This document shows, one piece after another, positions 1 to 11,620 of a stretch of 64,000 bases of DNA. The position numbers and the translations under genes are program-made. The notes below the pieces were generated by a model. It was not told where the DNA came from, did not search any database, and saw only the letters and a list, made by a program, of their open reading frames with translations. Source of the stretch: Monomorium pharaonis (Eukaryota; Arthropoda; Insecta; Hymenoptera; Formicidae); NCBI RefSeq assembly GCF_013373865.1, contig NC_050472.1:9171276-9235275 (forward strand), in the 5' to 3' direction. Each line of letters opens with the position of its first letter. The stretch's first letter is position 1.

Positions 1-82
1 GAATTATTAATTCGCCCTTTTTTCACTATAGAGATTTATAAGACTTTCCGTAGCGCATGCTGGTTCCGCGTGATTAATAGCA

Positions 83-384
83 GAGAGGAACCTGAGAGCG
101 GCCACTGCGGCTTTTTTCGTGCGACCAATATTTGACTAGCATCAGCGCCAAACGTGAATGTAAAGCCCGTTCTACATTAATTGCAGTTGCCAGTTGCAAT
201 TTGCAACACCCAATAAATGTCGAGCTTTAACTAGAAACTAAGCGCCTATTGGATGTCAAGTCGCAACTAGCTGCTTGCGATTAATGTAAAACAAACTTTA
301 CATCCACGTTTGGCGCTGATGTTAGTCAAATATCGGTCACACGAAAAAGGCCGCGATGGCCGCTCTCAGGTTCCTCTCTGTTAA
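83..384. repeat. Palindromic MITE-like element
   Basis: Two arms of roughly 85 bp face each other: AGAGAGGAACCTGAGAGCGG near 84 recurs as its reverse complement near 366-385. They surround a unique centre of about 130 bp. The arms also share GCATCAGCGCCAAACGTG and its complement. No ORF lies inside, so this is a non-autonomous DNA element; the family was not identified. Confidence 0.7.
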
Positions 385-1265
385 TAGTATGAATGAAGTT
401 GTGCCTAAATTGCGAGATTTCGTTTATTAATATTAAGATTAGGAAAAAGGCGAACTGTATTTTGAAGCATATCTTATTTTGACCATCATTAAGTAAAGAA
501 AAGGTTTAACTAATTTAATCTATTGTTTAGTTGATACTTTTGTTGTTTAGATTTTTACATGTGTTTTATTCAGAATTGTATTTTGATAGCAATTGTGTGA
601 ATAAATTCGACTCCAGGATTTATCCCTTTTTTTGATGTCCTCTTAATCCGCGTGATTACAATCAAATTATAATATTAATAATGCTAGATTGATTTTGAAC
701 ATGTGAGCGCGTCACGCTTGCGCCGCGTGGACGATGTGCGGACCGCGTGATTGAGCGCGCGCGCTTGATCAGCTGATCGCGAAATGAATTTAGTGTCTCT
801 AATTTTTCGTATGCGCACAGCGCGATTGTCAGGTGGATGTTAAGTTTTCTTGTGGTTCATCTTCTTGCACGCTGCCCGAGTGGCGCGACGGGGGAGGAGA
901 ATTTCACGGGCGGCCAGAAAAGAAAAGAAATTTTCTGTGCCGGACGTAACAGGGGAGTCGCCTTCCTTTGGAGATTTTACGCTTTCTTCGATAATTTGCC
1001 GGTAATTAATGTTTTAGATTAAGCATGCGTGCCATCTGTATGGACCGCATGCTTACGGCGCGTGATACCCTGGGCCCGGCGGCGCGTGAACGTCAGCGCC
1101 TAGCCACCAGGCAATACGATTTTTCGCGCGATGCTCTGTATGATCGTAACGGACGGCGCGAATGATTTAGCCGGACGTAACACATGTAATAACGATGAAA
1201 AAACTTAATAAATATTTTTTAAATTTAATATCTCTTTTATTAATGTAAAATTAAAAAGCCTAGGA
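385..1265. other. Gene-free stretch with a GC-rich patch
   Basis: AT-rich DNA surrounds a patch of higher GC and CpG content at about 690-1,180. The 13-mer GCCGGACGTAACA occurs twice (about 943 and 1,172). A 61-aa open frame at 837-1,022 has no recognisable domain. I see no supported gene, RNA or regulatory site. Confidence 0.4.
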
Positions 1266-1269
1266 AAAA

Positions 1270-1645
1270 ATTTTTATATATAAACATAAATTATATGAGA
1301 CATATGTAGCTATATATAATTATATATAAATTATGTTTATATATGTTCATATTAATTTAATTCTTTTTTTTGTAAAATTTCTATTTAGTAGAAAAGTAAT
1401 ACTAATAATAACGAAAAGGTAAAATATAATTTAAAAATAATTTTTGTATTGCCTCTTTAAACTTAACTTTTTTTTTAAGAATCAATACAAAAATTACCTT
1501 TTTATATAATTATTTTTTGTCCTCGCGATCATCATTATTATTATTTTTCTTATAACAAACAAATTTTACAAAAGAAAGAAACTAATATGAACATATATGG
1601 ACATATTTCGTATATAACTACATATTATAGTCATATATGTTCTTA
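1270..1645. repeat. AT-rich inverted-repeat element
   Basis: The outer arms TTATATATGTTCATATTAAT and a matching complement near 1,585-1,605 enclose a perfect inner pair (TTTTTGTATTG / CAATACAAAAA) centred near 1,462. It is probably a palindromic MITE. From its right end to about 2,790 there is only AT-rich sequence with no supported gene. Confidence 0.55.
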
Positions 1646-2789
1646 TATAATTTTTGATGTTTATATATAAAAATTGTTTTCTGGGAAAAAAAAAAAGATC
1701 AATGTTATACAATATGAAAATTATTTGTACAAATAAAATAATAAAAAAAATAATAACTTATGAAAAACTTTACAAAGTTAAAAAAGATATGTCAAGTATA
1801 TATGTCAAGTATATAAACACATTCAAAAATGGTTCTATTCAAAAATTATGTGAAAAATGGGAATATAAGTGATAACATATAATAAAGCAGAAATTGACAG
1901 ATAGTAAAGCAATATCCGAGTCACATTAATTGCATTTTTGTATATATATTTATCAATATCAATAACATAGAGCCTTGGAAATTCAGAAAAAATACGAGCC
2001 GGGCACGCCAAGTTTTTGCTTCACTATAATCCCGTTGGTTGATTTTAATCATTTAATCATCAAGCCCGTTTAAGCAATTTTTAAATAGATGTTTATTAAA
2101 CTTCTTTAAGTCTTTTAAAATATACTTGGCTAACTGTATTGATCTCAAATTTATTTTGGAAAGCACGCGTTTATGTACTTGGCGTATCTTTTTTACCTTT
2201 TTAAGGTTTTTTTAAGAGATTTCACTCCTTTTTGTAAAAATTAAAGAGTTACTTCTTTTTTTAATTACATTAAGTTTTATTATGCATATTTTTTAATGTG
2301 TTAATTTGATATGTATGTATGTATATATGTATATATTTTCCATAATTTATTTTATTTTATTTGTTCTGCAAAAAATATGAATGCATTTTTAGCATTTCAA
2401 GGCCAATTGCATTTCTTTATACTTAAATCATTTATTAACATCCATTTTGCGCTTTTAGTACATATCATGTTTGTGTAATGTCCATCTATTATATTTTTAC
2501 CGTGATAAAAGATTGTACTAATATTTTTATACTTATTTGCATTGACAGATAAAAATTTTTTATTAATATTTTTGACATTTATTACATATATATTATGTAT
2601 ATTATTTGTTATTATTATTTATTTATTTTATTTTTATTAATTTTAATAAATTTTGTTGTGTACTAATAATATCACTTACATTACTCACATTCAGACGTTG
2701 TAATTTTATTATTAATTTTTATATTAATATTTTTGACATTTACACATATATCATGTATTTGTTTATGTTATATATTTATTTTATTTTTG

Positions 2790-3510
2790 TTAACTTATTA
2801 TACTTTTCTCGCATACGAAATTCACTATTTATATCATAAAATAATTTTTTATATGTTTAGTTTTATAAAATTATATGTAAGCACATTGTGAAGCCCCTTG
2901 AAGGACACACCGGCTTTGCGTGTGTGTGTGCATGTACATGTGAATTTGTAGAAAATAACTCAAATAAGCTTTTTTGCGCAAGAAATCTCAAGATCACAGA
3001 ATTATTAAGTTTATTATATTTTTTCGCATACCAATATTCACCACATATATTACGAAATAATTTTTATTTTAGTTTTATAAAATTATATGTAGGCACATTG
3101 TGAAGCCCCTTGAAGGACAAACCGGCTTTGGGTGTGTGTGTGCATGTATATGTAAATGCGTGGAAAATAACTTAAGTGAGCTTTTTTGCGCAAGAGATCA
3201 CAAGATCTTAGAATTATCAAGTTTATTACATTTTTTCGCGTGCCAATATTCACCACTTACATTACGAAATAATTTTATTTTAATTTTATAAAATTGTATG
3301 TAGGAACATTGTGAAGCCCCTTGAACGACAAACTGGCTTTACGTGTGTGTGTACATGTGATCTGTGGAAAATATCCAAGTGATCCAAGTGAGCTTTTTCG
3401 CGCAAGAGATTACAAAATCTCAAAAATGAGTGTACCAATTTTAATCGAAGTGGTCGCAATCGAAAGCTGACATCAATATTATATAACAAAATTGCCATTA
3501 GATTTTTGAT
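2790..3510. repeat. About 212-bp tandem repeat, three copies plus a partial
   Basis: The segment starting CACATTGTGAAGCCCCTTGA recurs at about 2,882, 3,094 and 3,306, giving a period near 212 bp. A partial preceding copy starts near 2,790. Copies diverge by point changes and the last is shortened. Short open frames in the units are repeat translations, not genes. Confidence 0.75.
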
Positions 3511-3739
3511 TATGATTTTAGTTTCTGAGATATTTTAACTGAAAGTGAATTTGACAGCTAAATTCCAGATAAAGCTTAGTAGCGGCGTGACATTTGCGCA
3601 GTGAAGTTTGCATCATTTGCATCATGCAGCAAAATTCTTTATGTACTTGGCGTCGCGCCGCTACCGCGTCGCTTAATATTATAGTCATATATGTTCTTAT
3701 ATAATTTTTGATGTTTATATATAAAAATTGTTTTCTGGG

Positions 3740-4060
3740 TAATTATATCCTTTGTTCCATTTTTGCTGCATTTTTGCTGATACTGTATGACAGCACGCAT
3801 GTTCCATTTCTACTGAGTTTTTGCCGTCATTAATTGATAAGATAGACTTTATACAATATTTGCTATATATCTGGATCATGCTGTGATAGCAGGAATGCTC
3901 GATTTTTGCTGCGTTTTTGCCATCATTAGTTAAGGTAGACTCTATACAATATCTGCTACATATTTGCGTCACGCTGCGACTGCAGGCATGCTCTATTTCT
4001 GTTGCATTTCTGCCGTCATTAATTAATACCGTAGACTTTGCTCGATATCTGGTACGTTTA
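3740..4060. repeat. About 94-bp degenerate tandem repeat
   Basis: Units beginning near 3,800, 3,893 and 3,987 share the order 'ATGYTC.ATTT.TGCTG', 'GCCRTCATTARTT', 'GTAGACT' and a following CATATCTGG-like block. They diverge by some 15-25% by eye. The 85-aa minus-strand frame across them is a repeat translation. Confidence 0.6.
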
Positions 4061-4850
4061 TGTTGTCACATTATAATGGCAAGTCATTCTTGACCACTGC
4101 TGCATTTCTGCAATCACACTATGTTTGGCAAGTCATGCCAGCAAAAACTAAGCTTAATGAAGACGCAGTGGATCAGAATCTGTTGAGAAATTATGGGACA
4201 AATTTGCTGGCATGCTGCCGGCATACTGCTAGCATTTTGCTATCTGGGTATTTATATATATGTTTCTGTATATGTATGTTCCTGTGTAATCCAAACAGTT
4301 TGTTCTATTGAAAACTTATTCATTTTATATAATACAATAATTATACATAATATATGTATAACATATAACAATTGTATATATGTATAGCATTTCCTGGTAG
4401 AAATTTTGGCCGGGTACTTGCACAGCATTGACCAGCGTGCCACACTGCCACTTCAGCTAGCATGACACGCTGGTAAGCGCCATCCGTGAAATCGTCACAT
4501 TTGCCCGCTAGCGCCAATTTAGAAATTGATTTGATGTGGTGCTGGCATGGCGCTAACATGGCGCCAGTAAGGTACTATCATAATGCTGATATGGGACTAG
4601 CGAAGTTTCAACGTGGCACATACATGACACTGTCCTATGAATTAATAATATTATTGAACTATTCGATTATTAATGAAAAACCTACACTGTTAGAAATTTC
4701 TCAATGACTTTTAATGATCATGTAAAGGAAGCTTGGTTCAAGCTCGTAAATGAAAAGTAATGAATGCTGTATATGAATATTTATTTACTGATGTCTTAAT
4801 TTTTATTAACTTATGTATTACTTTTAATGTTATAGTCGGCCTAACTCCAG
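4061..4850. other. Gene-free stretch
   Basis: AT-rich DNA with GGCGCTAGC-like fragments at 4,390-4,620 that partly resemble DNA at 45,490-45,555 (GGCGC / TTTCTACCAGG). These look like remnants of an interspersed repeat. No gene seen. Confidence 0.35.
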
Positions 4851-6255
4851 AAAAGAAAACTGATTTTGGTTTATTTTGATCGCGCTGCGAGTGGTCTTTG
4901 GGTGCGTTTGAAAATAGCTTTTGCTGGTGCTGGGAGAAAAAGTTAAGTTGGTAGTATTGAGAATTTCCAACGCTGCGTTCGTTTTCTTCTAGCTGGAAGC
5001 TGGGAGTAGTTGGAGACCGATCAAATGGGTGCATTTAGTGCAAATAGCAATGAAATATTATGTCAGGCGCGATAACGTATGCATATATTTTATATAACCA
5101 AAATTTATCAGTCAATTCAAGGTAATTTTTTTTCTTTGTTTAATAATACTTAAATATAAAATAAAGTTTAACATTTATATTAATAAATAAAAAGCAAAGA
5201 ATGAAAGGAACATTAAATTTTATTAATATTTTTTATTATAATGTATGGTTGCCGTTTATGCCCTATAGGTAGCAAAAATAGAAGGTACAACCGTATGCGA
5301 ATAATAGTTCGATAATTCTTCATGTATTATAACTTAATTGCTACATGTGTTCCAAATAATTTTTTATTTTTGGTACGTTTCTCTTTTCATCTTGTGTTGT
5401 TATTGAACAAGATATTATTTTGTAATTCTTCATCGTCGTCATCACTGTTATTAGACGATAAACTATACTAGAAGAATCAAACATGTTTTCGAGTAAAATA
5501 TTCTTCAATAATAACTTTTCCATAATAATAATAATTAATGTTGATTAAATTTGTATATTCTTTTTATTGACTTTTGTTTCTTGTTCAACAATACGAAAAG
5601 AAAGAGCCTGTAATATATTATATTAAATAATTATTTATATATTTAGTAATTTTTTATATTGATTAGTTAATTTACGAAAAGTAATAATTTATGAATTTGC
5701 ATTAAGAAAATATTTTATTTCAAGTAATTTGTTAAATTAATTTTATGTCACAACTACACATAACAATAAAAGATATTAAAAGAATTTTTCCTCTTATTTC
5801 TTGCTTTTTATTTATTAATAATGTTATTTTACATTTACTCTATTTTACATTTAAGCGCTATTAAACAAAGGAAAAGGATTACCTTGAATTTGCTAAATTT
5901 TAACAATTGTAGGTATAAGTTATATAAAACACGTGCGTACGTTATCGCTTGTTAAGATATTTTGTTGTTATTTGCACTAAATGCACCTATTCAATCGATC
6001 TTCAACTACTTCCAGCTGGGAGAAAACGAACACAGCGTTGGGAATTCTCAATACTACTTTTTTCTCAACACCAGCTAAAGCTATTTTCGAACGTAGGCTC
6101 GATCGATCTCCAATTACTTCCAGCTGGGAGAAAACGAACACAGCGGGTGATTACGATAATGGCTATTCGAGTAATTTTCTCTAGGACCGAAATATATGAT
6201 AAGCACAGCCATCTACTACCATCATGATTTGTGACAACTCAATGTTGTCTGGTAT
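4850..6255. mobile_element. Non-autonomous element with long inverted repeats
   Basis: The left arm (about 4,905-5,110) and right arm (about 5,912-6,095) are reverse complements. Shared blocks include GGGTGCATTTAGTGCAAATA, GCGATAACGTAYGCA and AGTATTGAGAATT. The roughly 800-bp centre is AT-rich without a gene. The right-hand part (5,990-6,255, including CTCTAGGACCGAAAT and ACAACTCAATGYTGTCTGGTA) recurs at about 11,871-12,057, and in mirror form at about 29,389-29,575. Confidence 0.6.
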
Positions 6256-6635
6256 AGCCAAATCAACATCACGAGCAAGTTACGAGTTGCGAGTTCCGTG
6301 AGTTTGTAGCAGGTAATCTAAAAAGTACGATATAAATATTATAAATAATTTGATTGATTATTACAATTAAAAATACTCTGTTTTTAATGTATGATAAGAT
6401 TATTAACTTTATTAAAATAGTAATTATATGTAACACAATCATGTATTTTTAAAGTTGTCTGAAAAGTAATATTAAAGAGATTATTTTATTTACAAATATT
6501 TTTTCTGTCTATCAAGTTTTTATCATAACGGTATTATTTTAAAACCTAATATAATATTTTAATTAAACATTGATTCTCAATAAATGTTATTATTTATTAT
6601 TAATAACTAACATATATATTAGAAGAGTCATCTTT

Positions 6636-7415
6636 GGTAATTATTTACAATTGGTACTTTTCCGAATTTTGATATTTTTTTATAACTTTTTTGGTAAACA
6701 GCTTTGTTGTGACTCCGACAACGATAATCAATCGGGGGAGCCCGAAAAATATGTAACCTATTAATTTTTTTGGCCATTTTTTCGAATTAATTTTCGTATG
6801 TTCAACGTATTTGTATGACGACACACATACGGGGGGGAGGCAAGGGGGGTCTTCGGTCATAGACAATGTTATGATTTTGTTCGTCGCGTACTATCCCTCG
6901 CTCTTCTTCGAAAAAAATAGGCGCTTCTGTTTAAAGCAGTCCTACCGGCAGAACAATGTGGAAACAAACGATTGTATCGACTTCTACTCCAGTCTGGTAC
7001 AGCAAAGAACGCATGGGCGGGGGAGGGGCTCCGCCCCCCCCCTGCACCTCCTCCCCGTAATTTTTCCTAAACTAACCTAACCCAAACATTTTAAAGTCAC
7101 TATTTGGTTAATGTAAAACATTGGAAACGTACAGCGTGGAAAGTCACAAACCCATGTGATGCAGTGAATGCTTTGCGCGCGCACACACACACACACACAC
7201 ACACGGGGGGGTGCAAGGGGGGCCTTCGGCCCCCCTCCCGCACTCACCCCGTCCAAGTCGTTAACCTATGTGGACTTTACTTTGCTTGCAATGTATATGG
7301 GCAATCCATATGGGCAATCCATGTACATTGCAAGCAAAGTAAAATCCACATAGATTAACGACTTGGACGGGGTGGGTGCGGGAGGGGGGCCGAAGGCCCC
7401 CCTTGCACCCCCCCC

Positions 7416-7456
<41 letters not shown>

Positions 7457-7885
7457 CAAAGCATTCACTGCACCACATGGGTTTGCGACTTTCCACGCTA
7501 AACAAGATGACCAGTCAATCCTAGGAACGCCCGCGTCACGGGATTTGACCATAACATATATATGGTATTTATTAAACTTTTGTTTTAATAATTTTTTGTG
7601 TATAACTCAAAAACTAAGACCGAGCGGCGGTAACATGTATAGGGAAAAGTTGTTCAGAATGATGGCCTTGACAACATATTTAAAGGTCATCAAAATCGGT
7701 GAGAAATTGCTAATGTAAATAATTACCAAATTATTTTTTAAAAATGGCCAAAAAAATTAGTAGGTTACATATTTTTCGGGCTCCCCCGATTAATTATCGT
7801 TGTCGAAGTCACAACAAAGCTGTTTACCAAGAAAGTTATGAAAAAATATTAAAATTCGGAAAAGTACCAATTGTAAATAATTACC
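6636..7885. mobile_element. Inverted-repeat element with a nested palindrome
   Basis: Arms of about 150 bp (6,636-6,785 and 7,740-7,885) are near-perfect reverse complements, starting GGTAATTATTTACAATTGG and including GGGCTCCCCCGAT. The centre holds a C/G-rich stretch near 7,010-7,060 and a second palindromic element at 7,132-7,500. No transposase frame is present. Confidence 0.65.
7132..7500. repeat. Microsatellite-bearing palindromic element, copy 1
   Basis: A near-perfect palindrome centred near 7,316. Each arm runs GCGTGGAAAGTC, then ATGCTTTGCGCGCGC, a CA/TG run, a G-run, GGGGGGCCTTCGGCCCCCCT, TCCAAGTCGTTAACC and CTTTGCTTGCAATGTA. The same order occurs at 46,300-46,660, so this is a mobile family. 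The two arms carry complementary (CA)n and (TG)n tracts of different length. Confidence 0.75.
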
Positions 7886-7969
7886 TCATCTTTTATTAAA
7901 CAGATGGTGTTAACACTTTGAAATAAATAAGATAAATGATGTAAAATTACTAAATAAATCATTCCCACA

Positions 7970-8550
7970 CAGCACGGGGAGCTCTCGGGAAGCTCCCGAG
8001 GAGCTCACAAAATTTTTCATTAGCTTCATTTAAGCTTCCAAAAAATTCGCACGGAGCTCCCTGGGAGCTGCTATGTCCGTTTTTGAGAGAAGCTCCTTGA
8101 GAGCTTCATTTGAGCTCGCAGAGAGTTTATAAATCATGTTTTAAGAGCTCCCTGCGAGCTTCAAAGTAATTCCCGGAAAGCTTTTATACAAGCTTTCTGA
8201 GAGCTTCATCTAAGCTCGCAAGGAGTTCAGAAATTATGTTTTAAGAGCTCCCTGCGAGCTTCAAAATAATTCTCGGGAAATTTCTATATAAGCTTCCCGG
8301 GAGCTCTTATGTCCGCTTTTGGGAGCTCCCTGAAAGCTTAGATGAAGCTATCGGGGAGCTTATATAGAAGCTTCACGAGAATTATTTTGAAGCTCGCAAG
8401 GAGTTCTTAAAACATTATTTCTGAACTCTCTGCGAGCTTAAATAAACCTCTCAGGGAGCTCTCAAAAGCGGACATAGGAGCTGCCGGAAAAAATTTTATT
8501 TTTATATTTTCTCAATTTTCGGAAGCTCTCTCTGAGTTGTGAAGGCCCAC
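7970..8550. repeat. AGCT-rich element with direct and inverted units
   Basis: The tract is saturated with GAGCTC/AAGCTT words. Units near 8,085-8,215 and 8,216-8,320 are direct repeats (TTTTAAGAGCTCCCTGCGAG occurs in both). A third unit at about 8,330-8,480 is inverted; compare GCTATGTCCGTTTTTGAGAG with CTCAAAAGCGGACATAGGAG. No coding potential seen. Confidence 0.65.
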
Positions 8551-8700
8551 GAACTCTCTTCGTGTAACAAAAACAATATATACTACACTTTGCTGCTAGT
8601 GAAGTACTAACTGCTAGGTAAGCCGTGAGTGATGGTTTTCTTTTATAAGCTTTTTGGAGTAAATTTTCTCACGAGAAGAAGCGCCGTGCCTTCGCCTAGT

Positions 8701-8706
8701 GGCGAT
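8701..8706. other. Polinton target-site duplication, left copy (GGCGAT)
   Basis: GGCGAT stands directly before the first base (AGTAGAGG) of the left Polinton end. The same six bases follow the right end at 28,286-28,291. Polintons make 6-bp duplications. Confidence 0.85.
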
Positions 8707-8952
8707 AGTAGAGGTAATAGGCGGGTTCTGAGCCAGACAATGGGGATGACGTCACTAGGGGGAAGGAGATGGGGGAAGGGTATGTTTTCGAAGATCCTTT
8801 GGATCCGCCGCCTCGCAGGTGTCAGATAAGGGAAGGAGTTTCATAATATCTTATATATATATATTTATTTATTTTGTAAATCTAATCTTTTTTTTTATTA
8901 TTGCGAATATTGATATTTCCGGTTCCCAAAAACATTTAATACGTAGTCATTT
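8707..8952 (+). repeat. Polinton left terminal stub (246 bp)
   Basis: This is the outermost 246 bp of the terminal repeat. By eye it is identical to 13,161-13,406, including the run of nine T and the GACGTCACTAGGG block. The match stops at 8,952 and, after one extra G at 8,953, continues as inverted right-flank DNA. It marks the original left end, next to GGCGAT. Confidence 0.88.
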
Positions 8953-9544
8953 GATTCCAATGGAATAATCGGCCAGTTAATTTAACCGTGAGTTGTGGAA
9001 TAACCGGGCCTTAATTGTTTTAGAAGCAATCTGTGCGTGCGTTAAAATAAATTATTGCCGGTTTTAACCGTTTTTAAATAAACTACAATCTGACACAATA
9101 GATTAATGAAATTTAGTGTACATTTAAAGTAAATTTAATGTACATGTATCTGAAAAAACTGCGTTGTTTCCCGCCAGTTAGTGCGCAGCGCCGCCGATAG
9201 GCGAGCAGAAGGCTTAACTGTCTCGAGAGTAAGATGCAGCTAACACGCTACATAAAGGTGCAATTTCATGCGAGCGAAGAAAAGCTGGCATTTACCCCTC
9301 TTCTTCGATTTTCGACAATATGACTGTATCAGCTAAAACACGCTGAAAGTTCGACTCAGTCCAACTATCGGCGAAGCACGCCAAATACGAAATATAAAAT
9401 TAACGTCATGATGGAACAGGTAAAATAATAAAATATATTTTGAATAAAATAAAAATGGAAAAATATTAATTTTTAATAGGATATAAAAATATTGAAACAA
9501 AATTGATATATGTCATAGTATATAAATAATAATATATCCCAAAT

Positions 9545-10235
9545 AACAAAAAATATTTATAAAATATTTATAAAATATTTATAAGAAAAAATATTTATGA
9601 TAAATATTTTGTACATATTTTTATGTCCAAGTTTGTCAGGTATAAAAAAAATTATAATAAACATTTATGAAAATATTTAAAATAAATATTTATACCATTT
9701 ATCAAAAAATATAAAAAATATTTCAAGTTCATATACCATAAATATTTTTCAGTACATTTTAAAAATATATTCTATATAATATTGATAATAATTTTTGTAT
9801 CATTTCTAAATGGTTTATGAAAAATAATTATATAATCTTTAAAAAATATTTTTTGAAAATAAATTTGTAAAATATTTATAAACATTTATAATAATATTTA
9901 TAAAATATTTATAAGAAGGCAAAATATTTATGATAAATATTTTGTACATATTTTTATGTCCAAATTTGTTAGGTATAAAAAAAATTATGATAAATATAAA
10001 AATATTTAAAATAAATATACCATTATTATTAAAGAATATAAAAAATATTTCAAAAGTTCATATACCATAAATATTTTTTAGTACATTTTAATAGTATATT
10101 CTATATATTGTTGATAATAATAATTTTTGTATCATTTCTAAATAATTTATGAAAAATAATTATATAATTAAAAAAAAAATTTTTTTTTAAATAAATTTGT
10201 AAAGTATTTATAAATATTTATGATAATATTTTGTG
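9545..10235. repeat. AT-rich tandem duplication, two units of about 345 bp
   Basis: The block with ATAAATATTTTGTACATATT, TTTTATGTCCAA and GTATCATTTCTAAAT occurs at about 9,545-9,893 and again at 9,894-10,235 with small differences. The mirror copy in the right flank is at about 31,210-31,905. Confidence 0.65.
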
Positions 10236-10247
10236 CTATTTGGGAAG

Positions 10248-10472
10248 TTCTTGTTGATTGCAATGCTAATTGTATACAAATACACAGTAAATAAACAGAA
10301 AGCCAGCGAAGACATACTCCATAAAAAGATAAAAGTAGGAATAAAAAGCCAGCTTTTCTTCGCTCCATGAAAAGGAAGGAGGCGAATAGCGATAGTTAAG
10401 CGACGCTGCTTTTTATTGGATAGAGAGGGGAATAAAAGCCAGCTTTGCTTCGCTCGCATGAAATTGCACCTT
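10248..10472. repeat. 220-bp interspersed repeat, first copy
   Basis: The segment from GTTCTTGTTGATTGCAATGC to TCGCATGAAATTGCACCTT recurs as a direct repeat at about 11,640-11,866. Both have mirror copies in the right flank. Motifs are GCCAGCTTTGCTTCGCTCGC and GCGACGCTGCTTTTTATTGG. Open frames across it are not supported as genes. Confidence 0.65.
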
Positions 10473-10611
10473 AACGTGCAATTTCATGCGAGCAAAGCAA
10501 AGCTGGATTTTACCCCTACTCCATCGATTTTCGTTAAAATGACTGTTTTAGCGCATCTCAGCGAAGGCATGCTCAAAGTTCGACACAGTCGAACTTTACA
10601 GCGAAGCAACC

Positions 10612-10984
10612 ACGAAGTAAGACTAAGGAGACGTATCTTCTATAGTGTAGAACGAAAAAGTTGGTTACAAAAAATGTTCCGTATGTGGCCAGGTTTGCCA
10701 AATGGAAAAACCTGGACCATTTCGTCGCCATCTTGAAATTTGTATATGTACATAGTATTACGTTTAGTTGAGTTAGTAATAAGTAAGTGTGTGTATGTAA
10801 TGTTTCATACACACACTTACTCATTACTACCTCAACTAAATGTAATACTTATGTACATATACGAACTTCAAGATGGCGACAAAATGGTCCAAGTTATTCC
10901 ATTCGGCAAACCTGGCCACATACGGAACATTTTTCGTGACCACTTTCAATCTATGTAGATAAGTCTCCTTATTCTTACTTCATG
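10612..10984. repeat. Palindromic element with ACACACTTACT centre, copy 1
   Basis: Arms (GAAGTAAGACTAAGGAGAC..., CCATCTTGAAATTTGTATAT...) mirror each other about an axis near 10,798, which lies in GTGTGTATGTAATGTTTCAT. Mirror copy at about 30,469-30,840. A third, more complex copy lies at 47,020-47,475, so this is a mobile family. Confidence 0.7.
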
Positions 10985-11089
10985 GAGGCAACTATACCTG
11001 CTACTGTACGTCTGTAATATTCGAAGTACGCGATGTACTGACTATAATACTGATTATAATTCATTTTTATACGCGGTTAATTACAGACA

Positions 11090-11620
11090 GAGTTGCAAAA
11101 TAATTTAATTATTGATTAATAATTGAATTAAATTAAAATTTTTTAATTAAATTTAGTTTAATTAAAAATTAAATTTCAATTCTTGATTAAATAAAATTTA
11201 ATTGAGAATTAAATTTCAATTTTTAATTAAATTTTGTTGTAATTAAAAATTAAATTTTTTTTAATTAAAAAATAAAATTTAATTTTCAATTACAACAAAA
11301 TTTAATTGAGCATTAAATTTAATTTTTAATTAAATAAAATTTAATTGAGAACTAAATTTTAATTCTTAATTAAATTTTATTTAATTAAGAATTAAATTTA
11401 ATTTTTAATTAAACTTTATTTAATTGATAATTAAAATTTAATTTTTAATTACAACAAAATTTAATTAAAAATTGAAATTTAATTCTCAATTAAATTTTGT
11501 TGTAATTGTAAATTACATTTTAATTTTTAATTTAATAAGATTTAATTTAAAATTGACTTTTAATTCTTCAATTTCAATGTAATTAATTGAAATATTTAAT
11601 TAATTATTTGCAACTCTGAT
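11090..11620. repeat. AATTAAATT palindromic simple satellite
   Basis: About 530 bp built almost entirely from TTAATTAAATTT / AAATTTAATTAA variants with TTGTTGTAATT interruptions. It reads nearly the same on both strands. Flanking GAGTTGCAAA at both sides (about 11,090 and 11,610) suggests a unit boundary. Mirror copy at about 29,835-30,356. Confidence 0.65.
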
